Shown here piece after piece: positions 20,431 to 33,546 of a stretch of 64,000 bases of DNA. Within the stretch, counting starts at the first letter, position 1. Each line of letters starts with the position of its first letter. A program made the translations under genes and the position numbers. The notes beneath the pieces are model-generated. The model ran no database searches and was not told the origin of the DNA. It saw nothing but the letters and a program-made list of their open reading frames with translations. The DNA lies in NCBI GenBank assembly GCA_033961575.1, contig CM066733.1:141720421-141784420 (forward strand), read 5' to 3'. Origin of the DNA: Aselliscus stoliczkanus (taxonomy: Eukaryota > Chordata > Mammalia > Chiroptera > Hipposideridae).

Positions 20431-22640
20431 CAACAGTTTTATTTGGGGTGAAAAAGGAAAATGAACCTGGTTTTCCCAGTTGTCATCAGTTGTCGCTAGA
20501 GGAGCTTTCCCAATGCTCAGGAAAACCAGGTCCCTAGGACTTTTGCCAGGGATTTTATGTGCTTGAGCCAGGAGTCCACAGCAGCCACAACCCAAAGCAA
20601 CAAAGATGTCTGTTGTCAGGCTGCCCTGCCCAGTGGGGAGCAGGGGCTCCTGGCTTTCCAGCCTTGCTTTGCCAAATGCGTGAGGTACAAGGCCCTTCAT
20701 ACCAATCCCACCTGCCAGGACAGGTGCCCAAAAGTCCATTGGTAAAGTCTCCTGCCTAACTAGGGAAGCTGAGAGGCAGCCCCAGTCAATCCAGGTGCTG
20801 GAGAGCAGAGAGGGAGGGCTGCAGTGGAGGAGGGTGCAGGGGGGCTTGATATTACGGGGAGCGAGGCCCTGCCCCCCAATCGTGGTGCGCTTTCTATTAA
20901 AAGGAACTGCAGGCCGTGAATTCCTATTGATGGAAATGACATACACATGGCACAGAAAACATAATGAGCTGTTGAATCTTCCACAAAAGGACCTCACTGT
21001 GACTGAGTGATCTTCAAGCCATCACACCATGAAAAACAGCTCCCATCTTGTTTCATCACTTAACCCAGCCCTGATGAGCTGAACGTTGAACGCAGTGTGC
21101 CTGTTCTCCACACAGCTTGGGAGGATCACTTATATTGCAATCGATTTTTCTTTTTACCATTAACTGACAGCTCCATCTCTTACTTATCCATTAAAGGAAC
21201 AGATTTTTGAGCATTTATAGGCATTGGCAGCAGTGGGCATTTTCCTGTTTATGCTGCTATCCAGCATTTTTTTTCTCAGTCCGGTTCCTAGGCAGATATC
21301 TCTTTCTAAATAACACAGGCAAGGCACACAATATGGATCGGATTGCAGCATAGAACCCTCCTGAAATACTGAAAGCTAATGACCTCATAACTATACTGTA
21401 CAGTAAAATTTGGGATGGCCTTAGCAAAAGGAGTCAGTCAAGGGTTTTATAAGAGAAGAAACTATAAAAAGAGTGTTCTTCAGATTCTTCACTTGCTATA
21501 ATCCAGTCAGGTCATATTTTATTGGTGTTCATTACTAAGGTAGAGAGTGATAAGTGTGGAAACCATGGAAACATATTGTGGTCAAATTGATGTTGCCTGG
21601 AAACCCATGCTGTGGCACACAACGCATTATCCGTTAAGCTGCCTCCTGTACTTCTATCAGAAGAACCTTTTACATGTTCATTCTAGGTTCAAGTTCAGCC
21701 ACAACCTCACTGGGAGAGTGAGTGTGCTATCTGAAGTAATAGGTGGTACAAGTCACTAGGTGTTTTTTCAGAACTAAGAAAAAGATACCGTAAATTGTAC
21801 ATCATCAAGGATGATCAATTTTATTCAATTTAATACTTTGTGTTATGAGAAATGTTTAAATGTTCCTAAATGTTTAAGACATTTACAGCATATCTGCACA
21901 CTCTCTCTTTCTCTTAAACCCAATTATTTGCCACCACTTTTTAAACCTTCAAATAAGAATATGCATTGTCAATGTCCTTATAGCCATGAAAATGTTGGAT
22001 TTCAATATTCTTCATGTAAAAAAGATTAAATATCCGTACGCCATTAAATTGTGTAAATTCCCCAAACCTATAAACATATAAAGCCACACCCCACTTCACA
22101 GAGCTATGGAAATAGGCTAGATAAAGGATTCCGCTCTTATACATAGTCCTGAAATTCAAATTTATTTCTTAATTTAATATATGAAGTAAAATATAGCACC
22201 AAATAAACATGAACTTTCAGGCAGTTTACATGTAAGCGGTAGTTTTAAAAATTTGTTACTGCTTTTGTCAGAATCAATGATGCAAGGTTTTGTGCAATGT
22301 TCAGTGAATAAAAGCAGGAATTTTCAAAAGAAATCATCAAATAGTTATGGGCTATGTACAAGATACATCTTATTCAGGAGATGCCATCTCAGTGGGATAT
22401 ACAGCAAAGCTAGAATTGAAGAATTTTGGCTACTGCACAAGTCCCCCTGAATATTTCCAATCCTACCTCATCAACCTGTCTTGTAAGATGTGACAATCTT
22501 CTAAGCTTACAGCAAATCAATAACCAGAAGAATGACTTTTCTGAGGTATGGGAGCCGTAATATGTGGCCAAAGTTTGAATCACTCATTTAAATCAGGCTT
22601 CTATAAGCACAGTTGAAATAACATAAACTTTTTCTTTTTT
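20431..22640. other. Non-coding stretch, no gene recognised
   Basis: 20440-20900 is comparatively GC-richer and has open frames on both strands, but none resembles a known protein and the largest depends on the CT tract. From 21000 onward the DNA is AT-rich and unique-looking. Confidence 0.5.
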
Positions 22641-22649
22641 TTTTTGTAT

Positions 22650-23765
22650 TTTAATAACATCTGTCTTTTAAAAGTAGCTACCGAAGGAATACATGTTCAA
22701 TAAAGATAACTTAAAATATCTTCACAGAAAAGAAACTTCACAGAAAATTCACAGAGAAGAAGCAGTAGTTACCTATAATCCAGTACTGATATAAAATCAA
22801 TTACATTTCGTGATGTACTACTTTTTTTCATTTGTTTACAAATTGTTCTACAAAAAAAATAATATTATATCCTTATATCCTGCATTTAACTATTTGGTTC
22901 TATTTTATGAGGATTTTCTCTTATCAGTAAGTATTTTCTGTAACACTGTCAATATTCTGTAACACTGATTTAACAGAACTCTACAGTAAATGTATAACAG
23001 GACTTATATAATTCCTTACACATAAAGAACATCCAAGTTTCTTTAAATTGTTCCTTCTATAAATTATGCTGATTGAATATATTTAACTTGAGTCCATCTT
23101 TAATTATTTACTTAGGATAGATCCCCAAAACTATGAGGTCAAAGTGTATGAACATTTTAAAGACCTAGAAAATCTAATTTTAAATGCCCTTTGAAACTTT
23201 ATTTCAATTTACTTACTCCTCAGAAATGTATGTATAGAAGAGCTGGATATCTGACACCATAGCCAATGCTAGGAGTTATAAATCTTTATCTTTGTGACTT
23301 TCACGATTTTTTTCAGTTTTCAGTCCTTTATTATTAATGATCTTAATGTTTTTTCCTAAATTTTATGTTTTTTAAAAATCACCTGTATGAACTGTCTGCT
23401 TATGCCTTTTAAAAAATATATGTAGACATTTATCTTTTCCTTATAGATTTGTAGGAGCTTTCTGTTCATTCAACATTGTCTGGCACATACTCCCCAATTC
23501 GTCACCTGTCCTTTAATTCTGTTAATATTCTACTACTGAGGTATAGAAATTTCCATTTTAATTCATCAAATCTCATTCGTTTTCCTTTGCAATTTCTATC
23601 TTCTGCTTGATTCTTCCAAAGGCCTTTCTGAACCTAAAATATTTGTTCCTATTTACTGGTAGTTCTTTTATAATTCTATTTGCATTTAGTTTTTAAATCC
23701 ATTTAAAATTTATTTTGGTATGTAGCAAGAGACAGTGCTTTCTATCATATTTTGCATCAAAGGGC
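22650..23765 (+). repeat. Old L1 (L1M/HAL1-type) fragment
   Basis: A long run of phrases in the known order of the old L1 non-coding part: 'taggatagatccccaaaactatgaggtcaaagtgtatg', then ATAGATTTGTAGGAGCTTTC, then CCAATTCGTCACCTGTCCTT, then AAAGGCCTTTCTGAACC, then TAAAATTTATTTTGGTATG. Strongly diverged, no open reading frame. Confidence 0.65.
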
Positions 23766-24859
23766 ACATAGAAAATGATTATTATCATGGCTCTCTGGGG
23801 TAAACTCTCAGTCGAAGTTTATCAGCCACCTTAGTCACTGAGGAGATCACATCCCAGCTCACCTATACTCCATTCCCAACATACCACTGGCACTTCTGTT
23901 CTGGTATAAGACAAGTAAAGGCATGACCTTTTAAAAAAAACAATCATCCAAGTTATTTAATAATTCATTCTTTCCCCTACTTATTTAAAATGTCATTTTA
24001 ATTATATACTAGAAACTTCTATATATGGGTCTTTTTCTGGTGTTTACACTGTTTCATTGATCTGAGTGCCTATCCTGAGGATGATGCCATACAGTTCCAC
24101 ATTTGTAGCTTTGTAACATGTTTAAATCTTTGGCAGCGCAAGTTCCATTGTACAATTTTCTTTCAGAAATAGTGATTCTTTTCTGTTTATCCTTTCAAAT
24201 TAACATTAAAAAATTTCTCAAAAATTCAAATGTTTAAGGGGATGACATTAAATGTAAACATCATTTTGGACAGTACTGACATCCACAATATTTTGTTTTA
24301 CCATTTGATAGATATTTATTCAAATCATTTAGGTGACTCTCAATAAAGGTTAGTAGTTTTCTTCAGATAGGTAGACACTTCTTTTAAGGTCATTACTATG
24401 ATTTTCTTTTTTTGTTACAATTTTTAATGGTATCTTTTCTCCATTATATTTTCTAGATAGTTGTTATTGGCATGATGAAAAACTATAAACATTTAATTTG
24501 TATACAGTCACCAGTATGATTCATCTGCTCTGCCATATTCCATCACTGAAGAGGAAAATACTGTCTGATAACAGTCTTGGGAATATGCAGCATAAACTCA
24601 TAGTATTTGAATGGCTCCTTATTTAATATATATATATATATTTGTATGAAAGGCATCTCATTAAAAAAAATCACAGAATATTTTTCATTTTTTCAGTTTG
24701 ACTTTAGTCTTTAGATCTAAAAATGTGTATAAGATACATTCTTAAATAACAAAAGGTATGAAGGCTAATATATTCAGCATAGTTACTTTAGAATTTACAG
24801 GGTTTGGGTTTTTTTATACATCTCTGCTTGTTAAATTTTCCCTAATTATTCCTACACTC
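23766..24859. other. Non-coding stretch, no gene recognised
   Basis: AT-rich DNA with a short TA run near 24628. Probably holds more eroded L1 material near 23990-24230, but no limits can be given. Confidence 0.5.
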
Positions 24860-24872
24860 AATAGTAATTTCA

Positions 24873-25301
24873 GGGCCAGCCGAGTGGTGTGTTGGTTAAA
24901 AGCTGGCTTGGGACTCCAGTGGCCCCAGTTTGGATCCCACATATGAGGGCCAGTGACACTGCCCTCTACAGCTAAGATGGTGAACAACAGCTCCACCTGT
25001 GAGAGTCCTGGCGACAGCGTAGGCTGTAAGCCTCTGCTGCAGTGGGCTGCCATAGGCTACAGTGAGTGGCTGGCAGCCAGCGTGAGCTGCCAATAGCCGC
25101 GGTGAGCGACCATCCAGAGGCCAGCGACCGATCTGCCTCATCCGGGAAGAGCGCAGTGACGATACCAACATGGGCCAGTGAAGCAATGTCCTCCACAACT
25201 AGACTGAAGAACAAAAGGACAGCTACTTGTCTGTTCCCCTTTCCCGGTTCCCCAACTCTGTTTCTCTCCCTCAATTCCCCAATAAAATCTTTTTAAAAAA
25301 A
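24873..25301 (+). mobile_element. Long tRNA-derived SINE, copy B
   Basis: Full-length copy flanked by an exact 13-bp duplication AATAGTAATTTCA (24860-24872 and 25302-25314). It starts GGGCCAGCCGAGTGG, has a tRNA-like head, a body with CTGCCATAGGCTACAGTGAG and ATACCAACATGGGCCAGTG, and ends CCCCAATAAAATCTTTTTAA. AATAAA followed by a TCTTTTT Pol III terminator is the tail signature of T+ class SINEs. The perfect duplication suggests a young insertion. Confidence 0.93.
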
Positions 25302-25314
25302 AATAGTAATTTCA

Positions 25315-26333
25315 CCAGCGGTGTTTCTGATAGCAATAGACAGAATTAGAGCCAAATGAGGGCTTTTGTAGCAAATCTCCTTTTCCTACAGTGATATCAA
25401 AAGTTTAAAAATGGACTATTTTAATTAAGCATTTTGAAGGATAAGATCAAATCCTCAAATCAGGAAACAAAAGACTGATTTATTTTTTTTTCCAAAATTG
25501 TAACTGAAGAAAGAAGTTGAGGAGGTAGTGACATGCTATCGCCATCTTGCATAGGGCTGAATATTTTCTAGTTTTGCAGACAATATGTTTTAGAGAAGGA
25601 ACGAGAAATCGGCACGTTTCTGACTTTTCTGGGGACTAAACTAAACAGATTATAAACTAGTTATACTCAGCTACTTCAGGTGCATGAAGACTGCTCTCAG
25701 CCTTTATTAAATTGCTGGTTAATACACAGGAACTAAATTAGGTCTATAATTTCAGATGCTTTATTTTTTTTAAATGACTCATTTTTCTGTCAATAAAATT
25801 GACAACAGAGACCAGCACAGTTCCTTTGCCCACCTCTGGTCTGCTTTGTTGAGTCATGTGACATAGTCGAGTGTTCAGATATAGGCTATCACTCCACCGG
25901 CGTTTTCATGGAAATCAGATTAGAGAAATGTAGCCTGCACGAACCCAGGAAGATTTTCAGCAGACACAAGGGAGAGCATCAGTCATTTACCAGAAGGCCT
26001 CACATAGGACGTTTTCATTGGTAGGGCAGGCTTTGTGTGTTAAAAGATGAAGCCAGTCCCTTTTGTGGTAAAACTCATCTCCTTTGACATGGGGTTTCCT
26101 ATGCTGACCTCAGAACCTCCTAAAAGATTCAGATAGCTTATCTGCCTTCCAGTCCTGGGACTAGAGAAGAATCTCTATGATGAAATAGGGAAGTTAGGTT
26201 TAATCATGAATTGAAGTCACATAAAGAATTTGCAAAATTCTTTCATCCGTATTCATCACACGGGAAAAAAATGGGTAACACTCTACTTTATTCTGCCATT
26301 TGCCCTCACGTATATCAATCCAGTCTTTTAAAG
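25315..26333. other. Non-coding stretch, no gene recognised
   Basis: No coding frame or repeat that I can name. Unique-looking DNA. Confidence 0.55.
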
Positions 26334-26347
26334 GTTAATATACCCAG

Positions 26348-26500
26348 GGCTAGCCGAGTGGCTCAGTTGGTTAAGAGCTTGCTCAAGAGTGCGAGCTGAG
26401 CTCTGAGCAACAGCAGTTCGATGTCCAGCCCAAGCTGAGTTGCCGTTGAGCTGCCAACAGGTAGCAGGATGGCTCAGCTAAAAAAACACACACACAAAAA
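26348..26500 (+). mobile_element. Second tRNA-derived SINE type, plus strand
   Basis: Flanked by an exact 14-bp duplication GTTAATATACCCAG (26334-26347 and 26501-26514). The head GGGCTAGCCGAGTGGCTCAG contains the A box TGGCTCAGTTGG (26359-26370), and GTTCGATGTCC (26416-26426) is close to a B box. It ends GGATGGCTCAGCT and an A/CA-rich tail. Same type as 19325-19471, and its head is related to that of the long SINE. Confidence 0.93.
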
Positions 26501-26869
26501 GTTAATATACCCAGATAGCCTGTACTCGTTAATATTTTGACATTTAAAGACAGATAACATAGGGACAGGTATATATGCTTGCCAGAGTCACACAAGTGAT
26601 ATGCTGATAACAGCCACCTTGGTGACAATCTACTTCACATGTATATCCGTCTCTTCACTTTTAGAAGAGAAAAATGAGGAGGCCCTTGAGAAAACTATAA
26701 GTCTAGTGCAAATGTTACAGTTTGTATCACCAAGATATTAATTATGAATATAAGTGTTATTTTTATTTTAATTTAAGTAATATTTAAATGAAAAACCTAA
26801 GTTAAGGATAATTTTTAAAACTGACGATAGCTGTTCAAAAAAAGAAATAAAAGGACTTTTAAAGTACCT

Positions 26870-27580
26870 GAGATGCTCATTCTCATTCAAAGTAAGAAAA
26901 ATGAAAAATAAAATAATTGAGATACCATTTTATAGGGATTAAACTGGCAATATTGTTTTTCAAGTTGAATAACATGCTTATTGACCAGAATATGGGGAAA
27001 CTGGCATTGTCATCCTTTGTTGTTGTGAAGATAAGTTGGTAGAAGTTCTATAGAGAGCAATTTGGTCATATCCATCAAAATTATAGATGCACCCCACTGT
27101 CTCACTCAGTAAGTTCCAATTTTAGGAAGTGATTCTACTGATAGACTCCCACTCATGCCAAATGTCTTTGAACAAAGATATTAATTGAAGCACTGCTGGT
27201 AATACAATAAAAAATGGAAACAATTTAAATGTGCATCAGTGGAGGGCCGTTAGACGTATATCTTTAACATAAATGTGTACAATGAAATATTATATGGCAT
27301 CTAAGAAGAATAAGGCAGACAACTATGTAAAAGTTTATATGGTACAAGTTTAACTATAAAAACCAAAATGCAGAAAAATGTGCAAAATATAACTCTATTT
27401 GCACATAAAATCTTTTTAGTGCATAGATTAGCTCTAGGGAGATACATGAGAAATCAACAAAAATAGTTACATATGGGGATAAAAATGGAGAAACTTTTTA
27501 ATTTGTATCATGCACAGATGTTACCCAGAGGGGGAAAAGAGATAACTAATAAAATAAAGAAAGAGAGAAAAAGAACATAA
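26870..27580 (+). repeat. L1 3'-region fragment
   Basis: Reads in the order of the L1M 3' region: 'ttatagggattaaactggcaatattg', AAACTGGCATTGTCATCC, AAATGGAAACAATTTAAATG, TACAATGAAATATTATATGG, and a 'agaataaggcagacaactatg' segment. Heavily diverged and without coding frame. Confidence 0.65.
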
Positions 27581-27699
27581 AAATAATTCTTTGTGTACAG
27601 TCAATTCAACATGATTAGTAAAGTGCTTACTGTGTGAAAGGCAATCATTCTTTATTGGTAATTATTCTCTCCATTTTTATAGGATTTTAAATTTGAAAG

Positions 27700-27880
27700 C
27701 ATTTTCCATAGTCGGTGCCAAGAGATCCATATTCCAAAACTTGGACCCATGCTGACTCATCACCTAACTATAGGAAGTTATTCTATCTTTTTATAGTTTT
27801 ATATCTTCCTCTTTGTACAATGACTATAAGACTCTTATCCTCTTTTCAAATCAAATGTAGTGTTGAAAAGTAAACCATAA
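27700..27880 (+). repeat. Probable MIR element
   Basis: CCAAAACTTGGACCCATGC, CACCTAACTATAGGAAGTTA, TATATCTTCCTCTTTGTAC and AATGACTATAAGACTCTTA follow MIR order loosely. Confidence 0.45.
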
Positions 27881-29884
27881 AATTGAATGGTTTTATTAGC
27901 AAATATGCTCCATAGCTCTACAAATTGTTTCCTTAGGGTCCTTAAAGAAAGAGTGGAATATTCAAATGTTAATCCTTTTAATTTGAAGACCTGTTTTCTT
28001 CATTTCTTTGTCTTGTGTTTTCTCTGATTTGAATTACTAGATTTTTAGCTACTTCTGTTCTTGAGTTTTTGTTGACAGGTTTCAAAAACAGCATTTATTT
28101 AGCACTTGATGGCAATGCCGTGAGTTAGACAACCTTTTCATCATTGCCAATTGGATCTGTGCGACTACCATGTGCCTGCCTAGCTCTCCCTGAGTTACCC
28201 TGGTCACTCTGTCTTCTTACAGTTTCCTTTCACATTCCCACCAAGCCATGTAGTTGCTCAGGCTGTTGTTAGTCCTGTTAAGGCTAGGAGCTGATGTCAG
28301 CTCTGATTAGATTCTATTTCTCATTACAAGCAGATTGTGGAATATGCTTCCATAATAAAATTTAGTCTGAAATAGACTATGTGTTAAAGGTCAAACAAAG
28401 ATAGCCATTGGCTTCCCCCGAGATTCTAAATTGATGTTCAAGTTCATGAATCTTGTCTTTTATATCTGTTTACAGGATGGAAAAGCCTAGGTGGAAAAGA
28501 ATTCCAATAATCCACCCATCCAGCTCCATTGTCTTATTTGGAATGGGTTGGATTCTGTGAGTCTGAAATCCTTGCTGCTCTAAAATTAGGTAACCAAGGT
28601 CATTGTATCTCCACGGCAGAGCCTTCTCTAATACCTCTTCCCTGAAGCCTGAATCATACATGCTGTCCTCCTTTCCTTTGGTTAATATTGTAGGGTTCTA
28701 CTCTTCAGTTGGTCCTTGACACATTTCTGTAATATTTGTACCACAGGGGAATGGGGCAACCCTTCAGGATATTGATTTACAAGAGATAACCAAGACTGAC
28801 TCTGGGAACTCAGAGGTTACAGCATCCCAGAAAAGCGACTCTCAATTAACAAGGCTTTAAGTTACCTATTATGTAGCCTCAGATAGCATATAATATAGTT
28901 GGGGAGAAATGGACTCATGAATAAGCTATAGAAAACAGTAAATGTTGAATAACAAATAAATGGTACATAAATTAAAATACCTATGAAGCATATTATCAGA
29001 TAAGAATCACGTCTAGATGGAATAAGCATGGAAAACTTCCTGGACAACAGCAATTGAGTTTTCAAGGATAGGAAAGATTTAAGCCATCAAAGTGAGGTAA
29101 GAGACACTGCCAATGGAGGAACAAGCGTAAAAGAATAAAAGCAGTAACAATGTATAAAATAGGTTCGGGGTGCAATGAGCATACCTACGGTCAGGAATGG
29201 AGGTATTCTAGAATGGAGGTGATAGGGTTGCCATACTGAGAGACACCTTCTTTCAGAAACTGCCCAGCCCACAGCCTTCTGCTTACAGGGGAAGCCCCAG
29301 TGCCCTCTACCCCCACCCCTGGTATTTTTTAATTGCATGATGGACAGCTACTGGTTAAATTGGATTTGGGCAAGAGACTCTCAAGTAACTCAATCAATTA
29401 CCACCCTAGTACTATAGTGTCCTAGTATGATAGCCTCTGCCCAGATAAATTAGTTGGTAAATTATTCGTACCAACTACTTTTGGAATTTGAAGGTTGGTC
29501 ATGTGATAACAAAGGAAAGCAAAGGCAGTATGACAGGGAGACTATATAGGATGATGACCCCCCTTACATTCCCCTTGTACCTTAATTCTCTTCTTTGCAT
29601 CCACAAAAAAGCCAAGGATCCCAGGGATTCCTATATGAGATGAGGAGGTAAGAGGTATGGAGCAGGGCCCTAGGCATTAGGCTCTTACCCACAGCCTGGG
29701 AATTTGTAGAAATATCCATAATGTCTCAGCTCCCCTACCCCTATGGCCAGAGAAAATGTGTGAGTTAACATGGCGGAGGGCAGGGCACGATGGAGGTAGT
29801 GCAGAGGCCTTGCTGTCTTTTAACAAGCTTCTTTCCAAGTTTACAAATTGCATGATTTAATCTGTACATAAAAAAGTATCATCT
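27881..29884. other. Non-coding stretch, no gene recognised
   Basis: Several short frames, none with domain signal. Unique-looking DNA. Confidence 0.55.
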
Positions 29885-29991
29885 GGGCCGGCCGAGTGGC
29901 ATGGTGGTTAAGAGCTGGCTTGGGATGCCAGTGCCCCGGTTCAGATCCCACATATGAGGGCCAGTGACACTGCCCTCAAAAAAAAAAAAAT
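29885..29991 (+). mobile_element. Short-form tRNA-derived SINE
   Basis: GGGCCGGCCGAGTGGCATGG head, B box GGTTCAGATCC, then GAGGGCCAGTGACACTGCCC and a poly-A tail. It is colinear with the first 100 bases of the long SINE and ends where the long form's body begins. Target duplication is unclear. Confidence 0.88.
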
Positions 29992-30024
29992 CACCTAGAG
30001 ATACACATATCTCCATCTTCATTT

Positions 30025-30270
30025 CAAGAGACAATATAGCGCAAGGGTTAAAAGCCCAAAAATCTGGCACCTAACTCTTTGGAAATGAATCCCAGCTTCC
30101 CCAACAATTAGCTATAGAATGGTGAGCAAGTTACTTACTTTCTCTGTGTCTCAGTTTCTACACCTGAAAACAATGAGGATGATGATAAGAGTTACATCTA
30201 CCTCATAGGGTTGTTATAAGGATTAAAGCACTTAGAACAGAGTGTGGCAATAGTATGAACTATATAAGCA
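30025..30270 (+). repeat. MIR element
   Basis: One of the best MIR copies here: GAGCAAGTTACTTACTTTCT, GTGTCTCAGTTTCTACACC, CTACCTCATAGGGTTGTTAT, AAGGATTAAAGCACTTAGAA and an AGAGTGTGGCAATAG tail, in sense orientation and nearly full length. Confidence 0.85.
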
Positions 30271-32587
30271 TGGTTACATAAACATAGCATCTTTTTATTT
30301 CCAAAGATTCCAAATAAGTACAGGGGTTACTGCATGTCACACCGATTTGTCCCAAAGCCCAGGCCCCTACAGACTTATGTAAAACACTATCAGTTGTTTT
30401 CCTGATTAATATATGGCATGATGGTATAAGGAGTCCTGTTCCATACGCTGCTAACAGAATACAATAAAAAATATTTTCTTTTAAAGAAAGGACTCTAGAA
30501 TTTCTTTCTTTCCACAACACTGAGCAGCAGAAAGAGAAAAAACTATGGGACCTCATGTCGAGAATGGGAGTCCCATAAAGCGACAGAAGTTCCAGGGAGT
30601 CACAGCACCCCCTGCACCTTCTCTGTGTATAAATATGCATGATTAGGCCTCACAGCACATTTGAGTTGAGGGAAAACATTACAGGGTACTCAGTTATCTC
30701 TTTGCAGGGAAAAGACAAGAGCGAGCACTGCAGAGGTTACATCAATGAGGCCTTTTTAAGATCACTTGTTAGAAATCCTCAACAAGAGCAATATCTAGAA
30801 TGCATGCCTCAGCAAGATGACAATTACCAGCCTGGCACTGGCTTTGTCCTCACTCCTTAATGGGAGACACAGGCAGGACACTTGGAGCCTGCAGCTCTGA
30901 AACAGAGAGAAGCTTCTTTCACAGCAACTCTGGGAAGATAGACAACTAGAGAACAGAAGCCAGTGACCAGCAGTTTTTGGATGACCGAGCAGTGACATGA
31001 TCTTAAAAATTCTGTTTTTTAGTGCTATCCTGGTTTCCAGTCTCATCTAGCCCACTTGAGTCTCAATAGGTCCATCTTTCTTCCCAGGCCCTCAGTAGGA
31101 GTCTTTTCTGACTTTGGATCCATTTTAACCTTCTTTTGTTCTCACACACTTAACATCTAGCAAAGCCTTACTTCTTGAGCATATGCGCCAGCTGTGCTCT
31201 CAAAACAACCATTGTCTGGGTCTTAACATCGCTGATCAAAGTAAGATCTTTATTTCCCCGTCTGTTCTGTCTTGAAAACCTCCTTCCCCTTCAGGTTTCA
31301 ATGGTCCACAATCTATTCAAAACACTTGAAAAGACTTCATCTCCCCAAGCATTGCTTTGTCAGAATATTTCCTTTTATAGAATCTTACAGTTGCTCTTTA
31401 TTGCTTTCTGAATCCCACTAAAACCTAAGAATATGGGCTTTATTGGCTCCAAGCGACTGGACCTCCCATCCTCCCATATTCTATCTTGACCCTGACTGCC
31501 ATGTTTCCTATTACTTTACCATTCTGCTGCCATCAGAGAGTTTTTTTGTCATCCTCTTTCTCATACCTTATCACTCATGCTACATCTTCCATTGATATAC
31601 ACTTCTCTGGCTTCTTGCCCAACCATGTCTTTAAAGATCTTGAGTATAATGGCATACACTCAAAACTTTCTCATAATTAGTTTCCCAAACAGTAAATCAC
31701 TATTCTTTTTCCTTCTCAGTTCCTGAGAACTCCACCATTATAAACATGAAGGATGAAGAAGATAATGATGATAACTTTGATGAATAAAATAGTAATCACA
31801 GCTTACACTTGGGCAAAAGCTTGCATAGTAACTTCACATACACACACACATACACACACACACCACTTACATCGTCATCGTAGTTTTGTTATTTAGTTAG
31901 TAGAAGCTATGTCCTGAACTCTTTTTTATCCTCACGTCTTCCTATATTCCATGTAGTGCTTCATATACAGGGAGTGAAAGAAAGGTAGATGGATAAACTG
32001 TGTTTTCATTGCATGGTTTAGAAAATGATTTCCCCATAAGACCTCTGTTTTTTCGCTTTACAAGCTGGGATGATAAATAGTTTGCCACTCTCTTCCTTCT
32101 ATCAGGAGAGCTTTGAGTATTAATGATAGAACTATGAAAAGGACTCATTTTACCAACAGAAGAAGTGAAATTCAAGAGAACAATGGTCCAGAGGGGTACC
32201 CAAATGGAGTATATTCGTCCTGTCTCCTTCCTACACCCATTCTAGCTGTTAGAATAAGAAGTAGGTACAGCAAAAGAAGTACAAAATGCCAGAACCCCAA
32301 AGACTCTATGCTAACGTCAAGACACACACTGGCCACTAGTTAAATTGACCAGTGAGTTGGGCAGAAATACCTTCCAATGGTATATAATTAACTGTGCACA
32401 GATTTCAGGCCCCTGAGGCAACTTCCAAATGCATGTTCATCATTTCCACAGGCATTAAAACCTACTACCTCGGAGAGGAAAGCTCTCAGAAAAGATTATT
32501 TCAGTTTTTGCATTACTAAATCAGCACTCTGAAATACAATGTTTACTCTATTTTGGTATTTATTGAGAAATATTAATATTTTGGGTA

Positions 32588-32590
<3 letters not shown>
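30271..32590. other. Non-coding stretch, no gene recognised
   Basis: The minus-strand frame at 30260-30640 (126 codons) overlaps the MIR end and has no family resemblance. A CA/CATA microsatellite lies at 31838-31864. Otherwise unique-looking DNA. Confidence 0.5.

Positions 32591-32630
<40 letters not shown>
32591..32630. repeat. (GT)20 microsatellite
   Basis: Forty bases of uninterrupted GT repeat. Confidence 0.97.
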
Positions 32631-32631
<1 letters not shown>

Positions 32632-33120
32632 AACTACTGATTTCTTCCTCTTAATTCTGCAAAATATTTAACATGCAACACCATGGGCTGCTCCTTTTGG
32701 AAAACAGAGCAACTTTGCAGAGCTGCCAATTATCGTCACTTCTCACATTTTTACAACACCCTGCCCTTTTGTGCTTTATGCTTTTTCAGAAACTACTTTT
32801 TATTCAGGGCAACGTAACTAGACCCAAGGTATATTTAAGTAACCATAATGAGGGTTTATTACACTTGGGGAAAAATGAATAAACCTGAGAGTGGAAAAAA
32901 GAAGAAAGAGGAAAAGGTAATCACAAAATGAGCATAGACATGGAACCTGATGTTATGCCAGGTATTTTACTTTAAATTATTTACACAGTAGACATTGTAT
33001 TTTGAAAAATTTGGAATAGTACAATAAACACACTTTTCACTTATGTTCACTGATTGTTAATATTTGCCCCCTTTGCATGCTTTATCTACATCTATATAAT
33101 AAATAAAACAGAGATATAGA

Positions 33121-33546
33121 GATAAAGGTACATAGGGAGACATATATATGTATACATGTATGTATATACATATATATGAGCATATATATGAGACTCATAT
33201 ATTTGTATACATGTATAAACACACATTATATGTGTGTGTATATATTTATTTATGAATTTATTTATAAATTTATATATATATGGCATATATGGTACATTTT
33301 AAAGTAACTTGTAGATGTCATAACATAGAGACTCATACATTTGTGTGTGTGTATATATATATATATATACACACACACAGAGAAAGAGAGAGACCCATTA
33401 TATGTGTATATAAATATAAATATATATAAACCTATATAAATTTATTTGTGTTGATTACCTTATATGTATATATAAATTTACTTGTAAATTTACATATATG
33501 GCATATACAGCAGTACATTTTAAAGTAAGCTGTAGACATCATGACA
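33121..33546. repeat. TA/TG microsatellite with an internal direct duplication
   Basis: Two blocks start with GAGACTCATA (33190 and 33328) and both end in a segment containing ACATTTTAAAGTAA and GTAGA(T/C)(G/A)TCAT, at about 33326 and 33546. The second block is longer because of expanded TATA/ACAC and AGAG runs. So an L1-like flank plus a microsatellite was duplicated in tandem and then diverged. Confidence 0.8.

Noticed and set aside
20296..20997. Minus-strand frame of 233 codons with a Glu-Arg repeat
   Set aside because: The repeat is the translated (CT)30 microsatellite, and the rest has no domain or conservation signal.
24814..25296. Overlapping minus and plus frames with Trp/Ala/Ser-rich repeats
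   Set aside because: These are translations of the long SINE; equivalent frames recur in the copies at 3202 and 34303.
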